In this document: positions 8,243 to 15,778 of the stretch, in pieces
Layout of the letters: every line of letters starts with the position of its first letter
Position numbering within the stretch: position 1 is the first letter of the stretch
Source: Verrucomicrobiaceae bacterium UBA2429
Lineage (GTDB): Bacteria; Verrucomicrobiota; Verrucomicrobiia; Verrucomicrobiales; Verrucomicrobiaceae
DNA length: 25,188 nucleotides
Direction of reading: 5' to 3'
NCBI GenBank assembly: GCA_002343505.1
Contig: DDQZ01000089.1
Span: forward strand, 1-25,188
Notes under the pieces: model-generated
Database searches by the model: none
Told to the model about the DNA's origin: nothing
What the model saw: the letters and a program-made list of their open reading frames with translations, nothing else
Made by a program: the position numbers and the translations under genes

Positions 8243-9004
8243 TTAACGCAGCCGGTCTTGCCGGCGATACTCGGTGGGTGACAGGCCGGTGACGGCCCGG
8301 AAGGCCCGCGTGAAGGCGCTGTGATCCGCAAAGCCGCACTCCAGCGCGATCTCGGCGATGGAGGTGTTCGTTTCACGCAGCAGGCGGGAGCCGGCGGTGA
8401 TGCGCGTCTTCGTGATGAGCTGCATCGGGCTGAGGCCGTGGATGCGTTTGACCACGCGGGCGAAGCGCGCGGCGCTCATGCCGGCCTTTTTTGCCAGCGA
8501 CGACGGGCTCACGGGCTGGTCATACGATCGTTCGAGGTGCCGCAGCGCCAGCGCCACGGCGGGCTGCACCTCGTCCCGGCTCACGAGCGCGGTGAGGTCC
8601 TTTGAAATGCCGATGAGGCCGGTCACGCGGCCCGTGCCATCGCGGATGGGAATCTTGCTCGTCAGACCCCACACGGGCACATTCGGCCTGCGCCAGAACA
8701 ACTCCAGCCGCTCGATGATCGGCCTGCCCGTGCGCAGCACCTGCTCATCCTGCTCGGTGGGGATGCGTCCATAATCACCCGGACACACATCGCAGGGGCG
8801 CCGGCCGACCATTTGCGCTTTTTCAGCCAGCCCATGCCGCTCCACGAGCGACTGGTTCACCACCAGGTAGCGTCCTGCGGCATCCTTGATGAAAAAGGCC
8901 GTGTCATGCATCAAATCGGCGATCTGCTCAACGAGCCGCGCGTCAATGAGCAAGCCCCCTTTTTGGGAAAGGATGCCCGAGAACGCTGCTGCCGCGGCTT
9001 TCAT
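8243..9004 (-). CDS. PAS-domain AraC-family transcriptional regulator
   Basis: A 253-residue cytoplasmic regulator. An N-terminal PAS-like sensor (about 22-140) contains DTAFFIKDAAGRYLVVNQ and, near its end, GLIGISKDLTAL. A C-terminal AraC DNA-binding domain (about 152-247) has two helix-turn-helix units, SPSSLAKKAGMSAARFARV and TSIAEIALECGFADHSAFTR. Such PAS-AraC proteins are frequent in Planctomycetes and Verrucomicrobia. A CDVC pair in the PAS loop (71-74) is unusual and could bind a ligand or metal; this is speculative. The frame runs open upstream to 9730 but over the next gene, so ATG 9004 is used. It is divergent from the PSCyt/DUF1552 operon across a 159-base spacer, making that operon a candidate target. 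It converges with the metallopeptidase gene, leaving eight bases. Confidence 0.88.
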   Translation of the reverse strand: MKAAAAAFSGILSQKGGLLIDARLVEQIADLMHDTAFFIKDAAGRYLVVNQSLVERHGLAEKAQMVGRRPCDVCPGDYGRIPTEQDEQVLRTGRPIIERLELFWRRPNVPVWGLTSKIPIRDGTGRVTGLIGISKDLTALVSRDEVQPAVALALRHLERSYDQPVSPSSLAKKAGMSAARFARVVKRIHGLSPMQLITKTRITAGSRLLRETNTSIAEIALECGFADHSAFTRAFRAVTGLSPTEYRRQDRLR

Positions 9005-9126
9005 GATAAGACAGGGTGAACAACGAACATCCGCGCCCTGATTTCCAGCCGTTTTGAGCAATGAACAGACGCAAGGCCAGCCCTCCGATGCCGGCCTGTT
9101 CCAAAGGCTGCTCCATGCCTGTGAAA

Positions 9127-9156
9127 TGTCAGGGTTGGCTGAACTCCCGCGTTGCC
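9127..9156 (+). promoter_or_regulatory. ECF-type promoter of the PSCyt/DUF1552 operon
   Basis: TGTCAGG (9127-9133), 16 bases, CGTTGCC (9150-9156). The C of CGTT lies 14 bases before ATG 9164, so a transcript starting about 12 bases past it would be leaderless or nearly so. Both boxes and the spacer length are identical at the sigma gene promoter (21268-21297). Confidence 0.75.
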
Positions 9157-9163
9157 TGAAGAC

Positions 9164-11887
9164 ATGAGATTTCCGACGCTTGTGATGATCCTGCTGACCT
9201 GCTCCGCGATGGGGGCGGATTTTCGTGGCTTCTTGGAGGCGCATTGCCTGGAGTGTCATGACAATGAGATGAAGAAGGGCGATCTCGATTTGTCGTCGTT
9301 CACGGATGAGGCGGCGGTGATGCGGGATCGCGTGATCTGGCGCTCGGTGTTTGAAAAGATCGAATCGCATCAGATGCCGCCGCCGAAGCAGAAGTCGCAG
9401 CCGACCGAGGCGCAGCGGCAGGAGATCATGGCGTGGATCATGGACGTCGCGGCGAGGCCGGATGCGGACCTGGGAGCGGTTGATCCTGGAAAACCTGCGC
9501 TGCGGCGGCTGACGCGTTTGGAATACAACAACGCGATTCGCGACCTCTTTGGCCTGGAGATGGATCTCTTCATGTTTCCGGAGCGGTTGCCCATCCGCGA
9601 CAAGGGCTACTTCCAGCCTGCGAATGGCAAGATGCCGGACGAGCTCAAAATCGAGATGCGCGAGTATGGGGCGAAATATCCGGTGCTCTGCCCGCAACTG
9701 GGTTTGCCAGGGGACAACCGTGCTGAACACGGCTACCGCAATCGCGGAGATGCCCAGGATTTCTCGCCGCTGCTGCTGGAGAAATACCTCGCGGCCGCGC
9801 TGGAGATCGTGAACGCGCCAGAACTGCCGCGCCGCAGCCGTGTGTTTACCGAACTTGTTGGCATGAAGCAGGAAATGCAGGAGCCTGCGGACGTCTCATC
9901 CAACGCTCCGACTCTTGCGCCCGTCTACTCGCCGGACATCGAACGCGCCGCCAAAGCCGAGGGCAGTCCCGACTATCTGGAGCCCTTCCGGGAGCATGTG
10001 GCCTCGGCGCACGCAGACGGCCGCGGAGGTGTCTTCGATGTGCCGCGTGCGCTCGCCAACCAGACCATCGCCGGCAAAGGCGGGCTGATTCGTGCGGCCC
10101 TCGGTGCCCGCGCGCTCACCATCAATCCCGACAGCGATCTCTGGCTCGCTTCTTTTGCGACCACCAAGCCCGCCTCAGCTCCTGCGATCCTCACAAACAA
10201 GGTGAAAGGCGTGAAAACCTTTGAACTGACCTTCGACATCGTCAGCGAGGATGACGATGAGGGCATCGAGCGTCTCGGCGTTTGTGTCATGGGACGGCAA
10301 AAACAAAGCGGCATGGTCAAACTCACCGCTGTCTTTACCGACGGCACCGATGCCGCGATCACCGCCTTCATCGCTGAAGGCGCGGCAGGCACCACGTTCT
10401 ATTCCTTCGCCGCACCGTCTGGTGAGGCCATCAAGAAGCTCGCGGTGGATGGTTCGCAGTTCAGTGGTGACTATGTGCTGCTCGACGATCTCGGCATCAT
10501 CACCAATGGCGCGACACAGACACTCCTCTCTGTTCAAGGCCGCGAACCGGCGAAGCCTGAGAAAAAGGAAGGACAGACAAGAGTGTCTGTTTCACTCACT
10601 CCCCACGAACGGATTGAGGCATTCATGTCTCGTGCGTTTCGTCGCGAGGTGGCCGATGAAGAGCTTGCCCCCATTTTTTCGATCTTCCAAAACGCACGAA
10701 AAAGCGGCCGGTCAGAGGCGGATGCCATGAGAACCGCGATTTCCGCCGTCCTGTCCTCGCCGGGCTTTCTCTACGTTGAGGCCAATGGCGACGCGACGGC
10801 CGGCAAGGTTTCACGGCTGGAGGATCATGAGCTGGGCACCCGTCTCGCTCTCTTTCTCTGGTCATCCACACCCGATGACGAACTGCTCGCTCTCGCCAAA
10901 GCAGGCAAACTCCGAGACAACCTCGAAAACCAAGTCCGCCGCATGCTCAAAGAACGGCGCTCGCGCGAGCTGAGCGAGTCGTTTGCCGTGCAATGGCTGC
11001 GGCTTGATCAGCTCCACACTTCCAAACCCGACCGTGATCTGTTTCCGGGCTTCTACTCAGGTCCTCAGGGAAAATCCACACTTCATGGAGCGACACTTGC
11101 CGAGGCGCTGCTGCTTTTCGAAACGGTGCACGTGGAGGACCGCGGCATTCTCGACTTCCTCGCCGCAGACTACACCTGGCTGAACGCGCCGCTCGCCCGG
11201 CTTTACGGTCTTCAACTCGGCGCTGATGATCAAGCGCACGAAGTCGCTGCCAACACGAACCGCGAATTGAAGACGAAGAGCGACAAAGCCGCCCTCTGGC
11301 ATCGCGTGAAGCTGAGCGATGCGAATCGTGGTGGCTTCATGAGCATGGCCGCGCCGTTGGTCGTCACGTCTCTGCCCTTCCGCACGAGTCCGGTGAAGCG
11401 GGGCGCGTGGCTGCTGGAGACGCTTTTCAACCGACCGCCCACGGAGCCCAAGGTGGCCTTTGCCATTGAGAACGACACCAAGGAAGCCGCGCAGCAGATG
11501 AGCATCCGCGAGAAGTTCGAAGCGCATCGCAGCAAGGCCGCGTGCTACTCCTGCCACATCCGTCTGGATCCGCCCGGCTTCGCACTGGAACGCTTCAACC
11601 CCGTCGGGCAGTGGGATGAAAAAGCGGACGCGAAGGGCGAATGGTCCGGCAGCGCCTTTGACGGCCCCGCTGGCTTCAAGAGCATCCTCGCCCGCCATCC
11701 CCATGAGTTTACGAGAGGTTTCATCGAGCACCTCCTCAGCTACGCGCTGGGCCGAAAGCTGGAAGTTTATGACATGCCCGTGGTGGACCACATCCAGCGC
11801 GCTGCCGAGGCTGATGGCTGTAAATTCAGCCGTATCATTGTCGAGATCGTCCGATCTTATCCGTTCACCCACGTGCGCCGCTCATGA
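9164..11887 (+). CDS. Secreted PSCyt1/DUF1592-type cytochrome-like protein, no. 1
   Basis: A 907-residue exported protein of the planctomycete cytochrome family. A signal peptide is at 1-18 (MRFPTLVMILLTCSAMGA). The haem-type motif C28-LE-CH is in the PSCyt1 domain. LTRLEYNNAIRDLFGL (116-131) marks DUF1587. A family-atypical beta-rich insert occupies about 300-445. DUF1595 (about 480-540), DUF1592 (LFLWSSTPDDELL) and DUF1588 follow; DUF1588 carries a second CYSCH motif (794-798, then DPPGFALERF). DUF1585 ends the protein. Electron-transfer or substrate-oxidation roles are proposed for the family but unproven. ATG 9164 is preferred to TTG 9152. Its stop overlaps the next ATG (ATGA). A dispersed palindrome lies in frame at residues 450-477, in the linker before DUF1595. 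Confidence 0.88.
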   Translation: MRFPTLVMILLTCSAMGADFRGFLEAHCLECHDNEMKKGDLDLSSFTDEAAVMRDRVIWRSVFEKIESHQMPPPKQKSQPTEAQRQEIMAWIMDVAARPDADLGAVDPGKPALRRLTRLEYNNAIRDLFGLEMDLFMFPERLPIRDKGYFQPANGKMPDELKIEMREYGAKYPVLCPQLGLPGDNRAEHGYRNRGDAQDFSPLLLEKYLAAALEIVNAPELPRRSRVFTELVGMKQEMQEPADVSSNAPTLAPVYSPDIERAAKAEGSPDYLEPFREHVASAHADGRGGVFDVPRALANQTIAGKGGLIRAALGARALTINPDSDLWLASFATTKPASAPAILTNKVKGVKTFELTFDIVSEDDDEGIERLGVCVMGRQKQSGMVKLTAVFTDGTDAAITAFIAEGAAGTTFYSFAAPSGEAIKKLAVDGSQFSGDYVLLDDLGIITNGATQTLLSVQGREPAKPEKKEGQTRVSVSLTPHERIEAFMSRAFRREVADEELAPIFSIFQNARKSGRSEADAMRTAISAVLSSPGFLYVEANGDATAGKVSRLEDHELGTRLALFLWSSTPDDELLALAKAGKLRDNLENQVRRMLKERRSRELSESFAVQWLRLDQLHTSKPDRDLFPGFYSGPQGKSTLHGATLAEALLLFETVHVEDRGILDFLAADYTWLNAPLARLYGLQLGADDQAHEVAANTNRELKTKSDKAALWHRVKLSDANRGGFMSMAAPLVVTSLPFRTSPVKRGAWLLETLFNRPPTEPKVAFAIENDTKEAAQQMSIREKFEAHRSKAACYSCHIRLDPPGFALERFNPVGQWDEKADAKGEWSGSAFDGPAGFKSILARHPHEFTRGFIEHLLSYALGRKLEVYDMPVVDHIQRAAEADGCKFSRIIVEIVRSYPFTHVRRS
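10511..10595. repeat. Palindromic element, copy A (inside a CDS)
   Basis: Left arm 10511-10533 and right arm 10573-10595 are 23-base near-complements around a 39-base loop. The right-arm core is CAGACAAGAGTGTCTG and the left is ACAGACACTCCTCTCTGT. Each arm is also an internal hairpin (CAGACA...TGTCTG). It is translated in frame as TQTLLSV and GQTRVSVS within the interdomain linker of the PSCyt/DUF1592 protein. The loop is longer than the 12-13 bases of the simple copies. Confidence 0.85.
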
Positions 11888-13122
11888 TGAATCGCCGCCA
11901 TTTCCTCCGCTCCACCGGCATCACGCTCGGCCTGCCGCTTTTTGAAAGCCTTGCCAAGGCCGCGCCAGCAGCCTCACCGCGCCGCTTCGCCTTCATCTAC
12001 ACGCCGAACGGCTACCTGCAGAGCAAACTGCTTCCGCAAAAAGCCGCGCAGGGCCTGAACCCGCTGACTCTGACATCCACGCTGGAGCCTCTCTCGAAGA
12101 TCAAAGACGATCTCACCTTCATCACCGGCCTGGACCGCCAGTTTGTGCCAGGAACGGGCGTTCACGCGCAGGCAGGCTCTTGCTGGCTCACGTCATCCGC
12201 ACCGCAGGAGACTCTCGACGGCGGCTTCCCGACGAACCTCACGCTCGATCAGCTCATCGCCCGCCAGATCGGCGCGGACACGGCTCTACCTTCGCTGGAA
12301 CTCAGCACGAACGACTTCACCGACAACAAGGAGACGAAATACTTCGAATGCATCTCGTGGTATGGCCCCGGCTACGCGGCGAATACGGAAAAGAACCCGC
12401 GAGCCGTGTTTCAGCGTCTCTTTGGTCAAGGCCAGGGCGGCCCGCAACGCAGCATCCTCGACGCGGTGCTCGCGCAGGCACACAGCCTCGAGAAACGTCT
12501 CGGCGGTGAGGACAAACAAAAGCTCGGCGAGTATCTCGAAAGTGTCCGCAGCACCGAGCAGCGCATCCAACGCGCCGAGGCAGCCGCCAAACGCATCGGC
12601 AAGCCCCCGCTGCCGGAGCCGAAGGGCATTCCTGAAAAGCGCAGCGAGTATTTGAAGCTCATGGCCGAGCTGTTCATCCACGCTTTTCAAAATGACCTCA
12701 CCCGCGTCGCCACCCTGCTCGTCGCACCGGAGCGCTGGGACAATCCCACGCTCTACGACGGCCTTTTCGACAAACCGCAGAACCACCACGTCCTGACCCA
12801 TATCAAGGGCGATGAAGCCAAGGACAAGCTCGCCCTCATTGACCGCTATCACATGGAGTTCTACGCACACGTCGTCCAGCGTCTCAAAGCCACCAGCCTG
12901 CTCGACAGCACCACGCTCGTCATGGGCAGCGGCATCAGCGATGGCGACCAGCATAACTACGCCGACCTCCAAGTCCTCATCGCCGGAGGCGGCTGGAAGC
13001 GCGGCCATTTCCACTACGAAGGCAAACGTCCGCTGGCCGATCTCTGGCTCACGATGGCGCAACAAGCCGGCGTGAAGCAGGAACGCTTTGCGGACAGCAC
13101 GGGCATCTTGACCGAGATATGA
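11884..13122 (+). CDS. Tat-exported DUF1552 protein, no. 1
   Basis: A 412-residue protein of the DUF1552 family, which is nearly always encoded beside PSCyt/DUF1592 genes; its biochemical role is not established. The N-terminus NRRHFLRSTGITLGLPLF is a twin-arginine signal, suggesting export of a folded, possibly cofactor-bearing protein. Family features include FIYTPNGYL (about 39-47), FITGLDRQ, the serine-rich SSAPQETLDGG, and the C-terminal LLDSTTLVMGSGISDG motif with HNYADLQVLIAGGG. Start 11884 overlaps the preceding stop (ATGA); an adjacent ATG at 11887 is equally possible. The stop overlaps the next start, again as ATGA. Stoichiometric production with the two flanking cytochrome-type proteins is therefore likely. 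Confidence 0.88.
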   Translation: MMNRRHFLRSTGITLGLPLFESLAKAAPAASPRRFAFIYTPNGYLQSKLLPQKAAQGLNPLTLTSTLEPLSKIKDDLTFITGLDRQFVPGTGVHAQAGSCWLTSSAPQETLDGGFPTNLTLDQLIARQIGADTALPSLELSTNDFTDNKETKYFECISWYGPGYAANTEKNPRAVFQRLFGQGQGGPQRSILDAVLAQAHSLEKRLGGEDKQKLGEYLESVRSTEQRIQRAEAAAKRIGKPPLPEPKGIPEKRSEYLKLMAELFIHAFQNDLTRVATLLVAPERWDNPTLYDGLFDKPQNHHVLTHIKGDEAKDKLALIDRYHMEFYAHVVQRLKATSLLDSTTLVMGSGISDGDQHNYADLQVLIAGGGWKRGHFHYEGKRPLADLWLTMAQQAGVKQERFADSTGILTEI

Positions 13123-15404
13123 CCATGAGTTTAACCACAGAGACACCGAGCACACAGAGAACCACACAGAAGAATCCTCTGTGTGCTCCGTGCCTCTGTG
13201 GTTCAAAAGCGAAGCTCACGAATCTCTTCTCTGCGTTTCTCTGCGCCCTCTGCGGTTTCCTCCATGCCGCGCAGCCACCGCGTGCCGCGCTGGAGCGTTT
13301 CTGCATCGACTGCCATGATGCAGAGACGAAGAAAGGCGGTGTGGATCTCGATTCGATCCTCCAAGATGGCATCGCGAAACATCCGGCCACTTGGGAAAAG
13401 GTGGTGAAGCAGCTCAACGCCCGTCACATGCCGCCCATCGGCAAAAAGAGACCTGATGAGCAAGGCTACAATGAACTCATCACCGCGTTGACGACAGAAC
13501 TCGATGCCCAACCACCCCAAGCCATCGCTGGCCCGGCGTTTCGTCGTCTCACGCGCACCGAGTATCAAAACGCTGTGCGTGATCTGCTCGCGGTCGAGTT
13601 TGATGCGAAATCGGCCTTTCCAACGGACGAGATCAGCCACGGCTTTGACAACGTGACCGTCGGTGATTTGCCGCCCGCGCTACTCGACCGCTACATCAGC
13701 GCGGCGCAAAAGATCGCCCGACAGGCGGTGGGGACCTCCACACAGCCGGAGATCACCGCCATCCGTGTGCGGCCGGACATCACGCAGGAGTATCATGTGC
13801 CCGGATTGCCGCTCGGCACACGCGGCGGCGTGCTGGTGAAGCATGTCTTCGCGCAAAGCGGTGATTACGAGGTGCAGGTGCGCCTCCAGCGGGATCGCAA
13901 CGAGCAGGTCGAGGGCATGCACGGCCAGCATCAGCTCCAAATCCTGCTCGACCGCGAGGTGCGCAGCGAGTTCACCATCCAGCCGGCGAAGGACAAAAAC
14001 TACGAGAAGATCGACGCGCATCTCAAAGCCCGCGTTCACGTCGCCGGCAGCCAGCATGACCTCGGCGTGACGTTTCTGCCGAATGGCTCGCCCGTCCTCG
14101 AACGTCTCCGCCAGCCCTACAAGTCGAGTTACAACCTGCATCGCCATCCGCGTCTGAATCCCGCCGTGTATCAGGTCACCATCACCGGCCCGCTCAAGGC
14201 CGAAGGCGCGGGCGACACGCCGAGCCGTCGTTTGATCTTCGGAGCAGGCCAAACCGACCCCGAGGCCATCTTGAAGCCGATTATGCGTCGTGCGTGGCGA
14301 CGTGACATCACGGCGGCCGATCTGGAGCGCATGCTTCCATTCGTTCGCGAGGCGAAATCGCTCGAAAAAGGCATCGAATCGGCTCTCGCGGCCATTTTGG
14401 TCAGTCGCGAGTTTTTGTTCCGCACGGAGCAAAAGGGCGATGAAGCCGCTTTGGCCTCCAAACTGGCTTTTTTCCTCTGGAGCAGCCTTCCCGATGATGA
14501 ACTGCTCTCGCAGCGCCGACTCGATCTCGAAGCGCAGGCCCGCCGCATGCTGCGCGATCCGCGTTCGAAGGCGCTCGTGACCAACTTCGCCGATCAATGG
14601 CTCTACCTGCGCAATCTCGATGCCATCACGCCGGATGCGCGCTTGTATCCCGACTTCGATCACAACCTCCGCGAATCGCTGCGCACGGAGACGAGCCTGC
14701 TCTTCGCCGATGTGATCGAAAACGACCGCAGCGTGCTCGATCTGCTGCGCACCGACCGCACATGGCTCGATGAACGCCTCGCAGCTCACTACGGCATCCC
14801 GCACATCCACGGAAGCCGCTTTCGCGAGGTGAAACTCGACGCGCCAACGCAACGTGGCGGCCTGCTGCGTCAGGGCAGCATCCTCACCGTCACCAGCTAC
14901 GCCACTCGAACCTCACCGGTGATTCGCGGGCACTGGATTTTGAAGAACCTGCTCGTCACCGAGCCACCACCGCCGCCGCCAAACGTGCCCGCCCTCGATG
15001 GCGTCATCTCCGAAAGCCTCCCCATCCGCGAGCGACTTGCTAAGCATCGCGAAATGGCCGCCTGTGCCAGTTGCCACAACCTCATGGACCCCGTCGGCTT
15101 CGCCTTGGAAAACTACGATGCCATCGGCCGCTGGCGTGCCGAGGCCGATGCACGCGGCGGTTTCGCCGACGGCAGCGAGTTCGAAGGCGTGGGCGGCCTC
15201 GAAGACACCCTCATGAAGCGCCCCGAACTCTTCGTCACCGCTTTGACGGAAAAACTCATTGTCTATGCCCTCGGTCGCGGCCTCGAAGCCAGCGATATGC
15301 CCGCCGTGCGGAAGATCGTGAGCCGGGCGAAGGCGAATGGCTGGAAGTTCAGTGAGATCATCGTCGGCATCGTGACGAGTGCTTCGTTTGGCACCTCACA
15401 GTGA
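13119..15404 (+). CDS. Secreted PSCyt1/DUF1592-type cytochrome-like protein, no. 2
   Basis: A 761-residue relative of gene no. 1. Haem-type motifs are C62-ID-CH (PSCyt1) and C649-ASC-H (CASCHNLMDPVGFALENYD, DUF1588). DUF1587 begins at LTRTEYQNAVRDLL (144-157). A beta-rich domain spans about 225-370, followed by DUF1595, DUF1592 (FLWSSLPDDELL) and DUF1585 (YALGRGLEASDMPAV). The N-terminus is odd: the first 25-30 residues are encoded by a 27-base-arm palindrome, and the hydrophobic core FSAFLCALCGFLHA is encoded by a further repeat-like stretch. No other in-frame start exists between 13125 and the domain, so ATG 13119 (ATGA overlap with the previous stop) or 13125 must be used. The TGA stop lies inside palindrome copy B. 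Confidence 0.86.
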   Translation: MTMSLTTETPSTQRTTQKNPLCAPCLCGSKAKLTNLFSAFLCALCGFLHAAQPPRAALERFCIDCHDAETKKGGVDLDSILQDGIAKHPATWEKVVKQLNARHMPPIGKKRPDEQGYNELITALTTELDAQPPQAIAGPAFRRLTRTEYQNAVRDLLAVEFDAKSAFPTDEISHGFDNVTVGDLPPALLDRYISAAQKIARQAVGTSTQPEITAIRVRPDITQEYHVPGLPLGTRGGVLVKHVFAQSGDYEVQVRLQRDRNEQVEGMHGQHQLQILLDREVRSEFTIQPAKDKNYEKIDAHLKARVHVAGSQHDLGVTFLPNGSPVLERLRQPYKSSYNLHRHPRLNPAVYQVTITGPLKAEGAGDTPSRRLIFGAGQTDPEAILKPIMRRAWRRDITAADLERMLPFVREAKSLEKGIESALAAILVSREFLFRTEQKGDEAALASKLAFFLWSSLPDDELLSQRRLDLEAQARRMLRDPRSKALVTNFADQWLYLRNLDAITPDARLYPDFDHNLRESLRTETSLLFADVIENDRSVLDLLRTDRTWLDERLAAHYGIPHIHGSRFREVKLDAPTQRGGLLRQGSILTVTSYATRTSPVIRGHWILKNLLVTEPPPPPPNVPALDGVISESLPIRERLAKHREMAACASCHNLMDPVGFALENYDAIGRWRAEADARGGFADGSEFEGVGGLEDTLMKRPELFVTALTEKLIVYALGRGLEASDMPAVRKIVSRAKANGWKFSEIIVGIVTSASFGTSQ
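13133..13203. repeat. 27-base-arm palindrome (AACCACAGAG type), copy 1
   Basis: Arms at 13133-13159 and 13177-13203 match as inverted repeats at 25 of 27 positions, with a 17-base loop. The left arm starts AACCACAGAGACACCGAG and the right arm ends TGCCTCTGTGGTT. It lies within the 5' coding end of the second PSCyt gene. A second copy is at 23105-23180. I recall similar CACAGAG palindromes as dispersed repeats in this and other phyla, which a genome search would confirm. Confidence 0.85.
13229..13257 (+). repeat. Half-copy-like sequence of the CACAGAG palindrome
   Basis: The stretch from CTCTGCGTTTCTCTGCG to the closing CTCTGCGGTT follows the right-arm pattern CTCTGTG...CTCTGTGGTT with T-to-C changes. 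It encodes the hydrophobic core FLCALCG of the signal peptide. It could be a diverged single arm or coincidental low-complexity sequence. Confidence 0.5.
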
Positions 15405-15458
15405 CACAGACACTCCTGTCTGTGATTCTCCGTCGGCAGACAGGAGTGCCTGCCTCAC
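15401..15458. repeat. Palindromic element, copy B, between convergent genes
   Basis: Arms 15401-15423 and 15436-15458 flank a 12-base loop. Each arm begins GTGA on its own strand. The left-arm TGA (15402-15404) is the stop of the PSCyt gene, and the right-arm TGA on the minus strand (15455-15457) is the stop of the converging 107-residue gene. The strong hairpin may also act as a bidirectional terminator, although no T-run follows. Confidence 0.88.
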
Positions 15459-15778
15459 ACCCAGTCCTCGCAGGGATCGATGCGGCCTTCGCGCTCATCA
15501 GCCATTTTCCAGTGAAACGGCAGTCCGTGACTCCCATGCGTGACCGGTTCCCAGCCGAAGCGGGATCGAAAAGTATGGTAAGCCGGCGAGTCCCGCAGAG
15601 GAATCCAGTCAAACACATCCTTCCATCCGGCAAACAGCTTCCAGTCGTCTCGCTCGGGGAAAACACCGAAGTCAAATGCCCCGCAGATCCGATGCACATA
15701 GTCAGCCCGGTCCGCCATGGTGTGAAGCTCCAGTGGCGGCTCGGCGAGATCAGGGTAAACAGAGTGATCGAGATTCAT
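15455..15778 (-). CDS. Small unknown protein coupled to the AbiEii-like gene
   Basis: 107 residues, family not recognised. The protein is rich in tryptophan, aspartate and histidine (DDWKLFAGWKDVFDWIPLRDS, broken here as DDWKLF / AGWKDVFDWIP) and ends PCEDWV. It has no signal peptide or membrane segment, so it is probably cytoplasmic. The ATG at 15778 overlaps the stop of the nucleotidyltransferase gene (ATGA at 15775-15778). This coupling is the main evidence that the frame is real and suggests a functional pair. The longer open frame to 15994 runs antiparallel through the upstream gene and is ignored. The stop codon is contributed by palindrome copy B, so the last residues may have been altered by its insertion. 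Confidence 0.72.
   Translation of the reverse strand: MNLDHSVYPDLAEPPLELHTMADRADYVHRICGAFDFGVFPERDDWKLFAGWKDVFDWIPLRDSPAYHTFRSRFGWEPVTHGSHGLPFHWKMADEREGRIDPCEDWV

Noticed and set aside
9005..9126. Match to the ECF promoter pattern for the AraC gene on the minus strand
   Set aside because: A CGTTGTT is present upstream of the start, but there is no TGTCAG-like box 16 bases further and the distance to the ATG (21 bases) differs from the other sites.
9005..9730. Upstream extension of the AraC reading frame
   Set aside because: It lies antisense to the PSCyt gene and its promoter; the PAS domain starts after ATG 9004.
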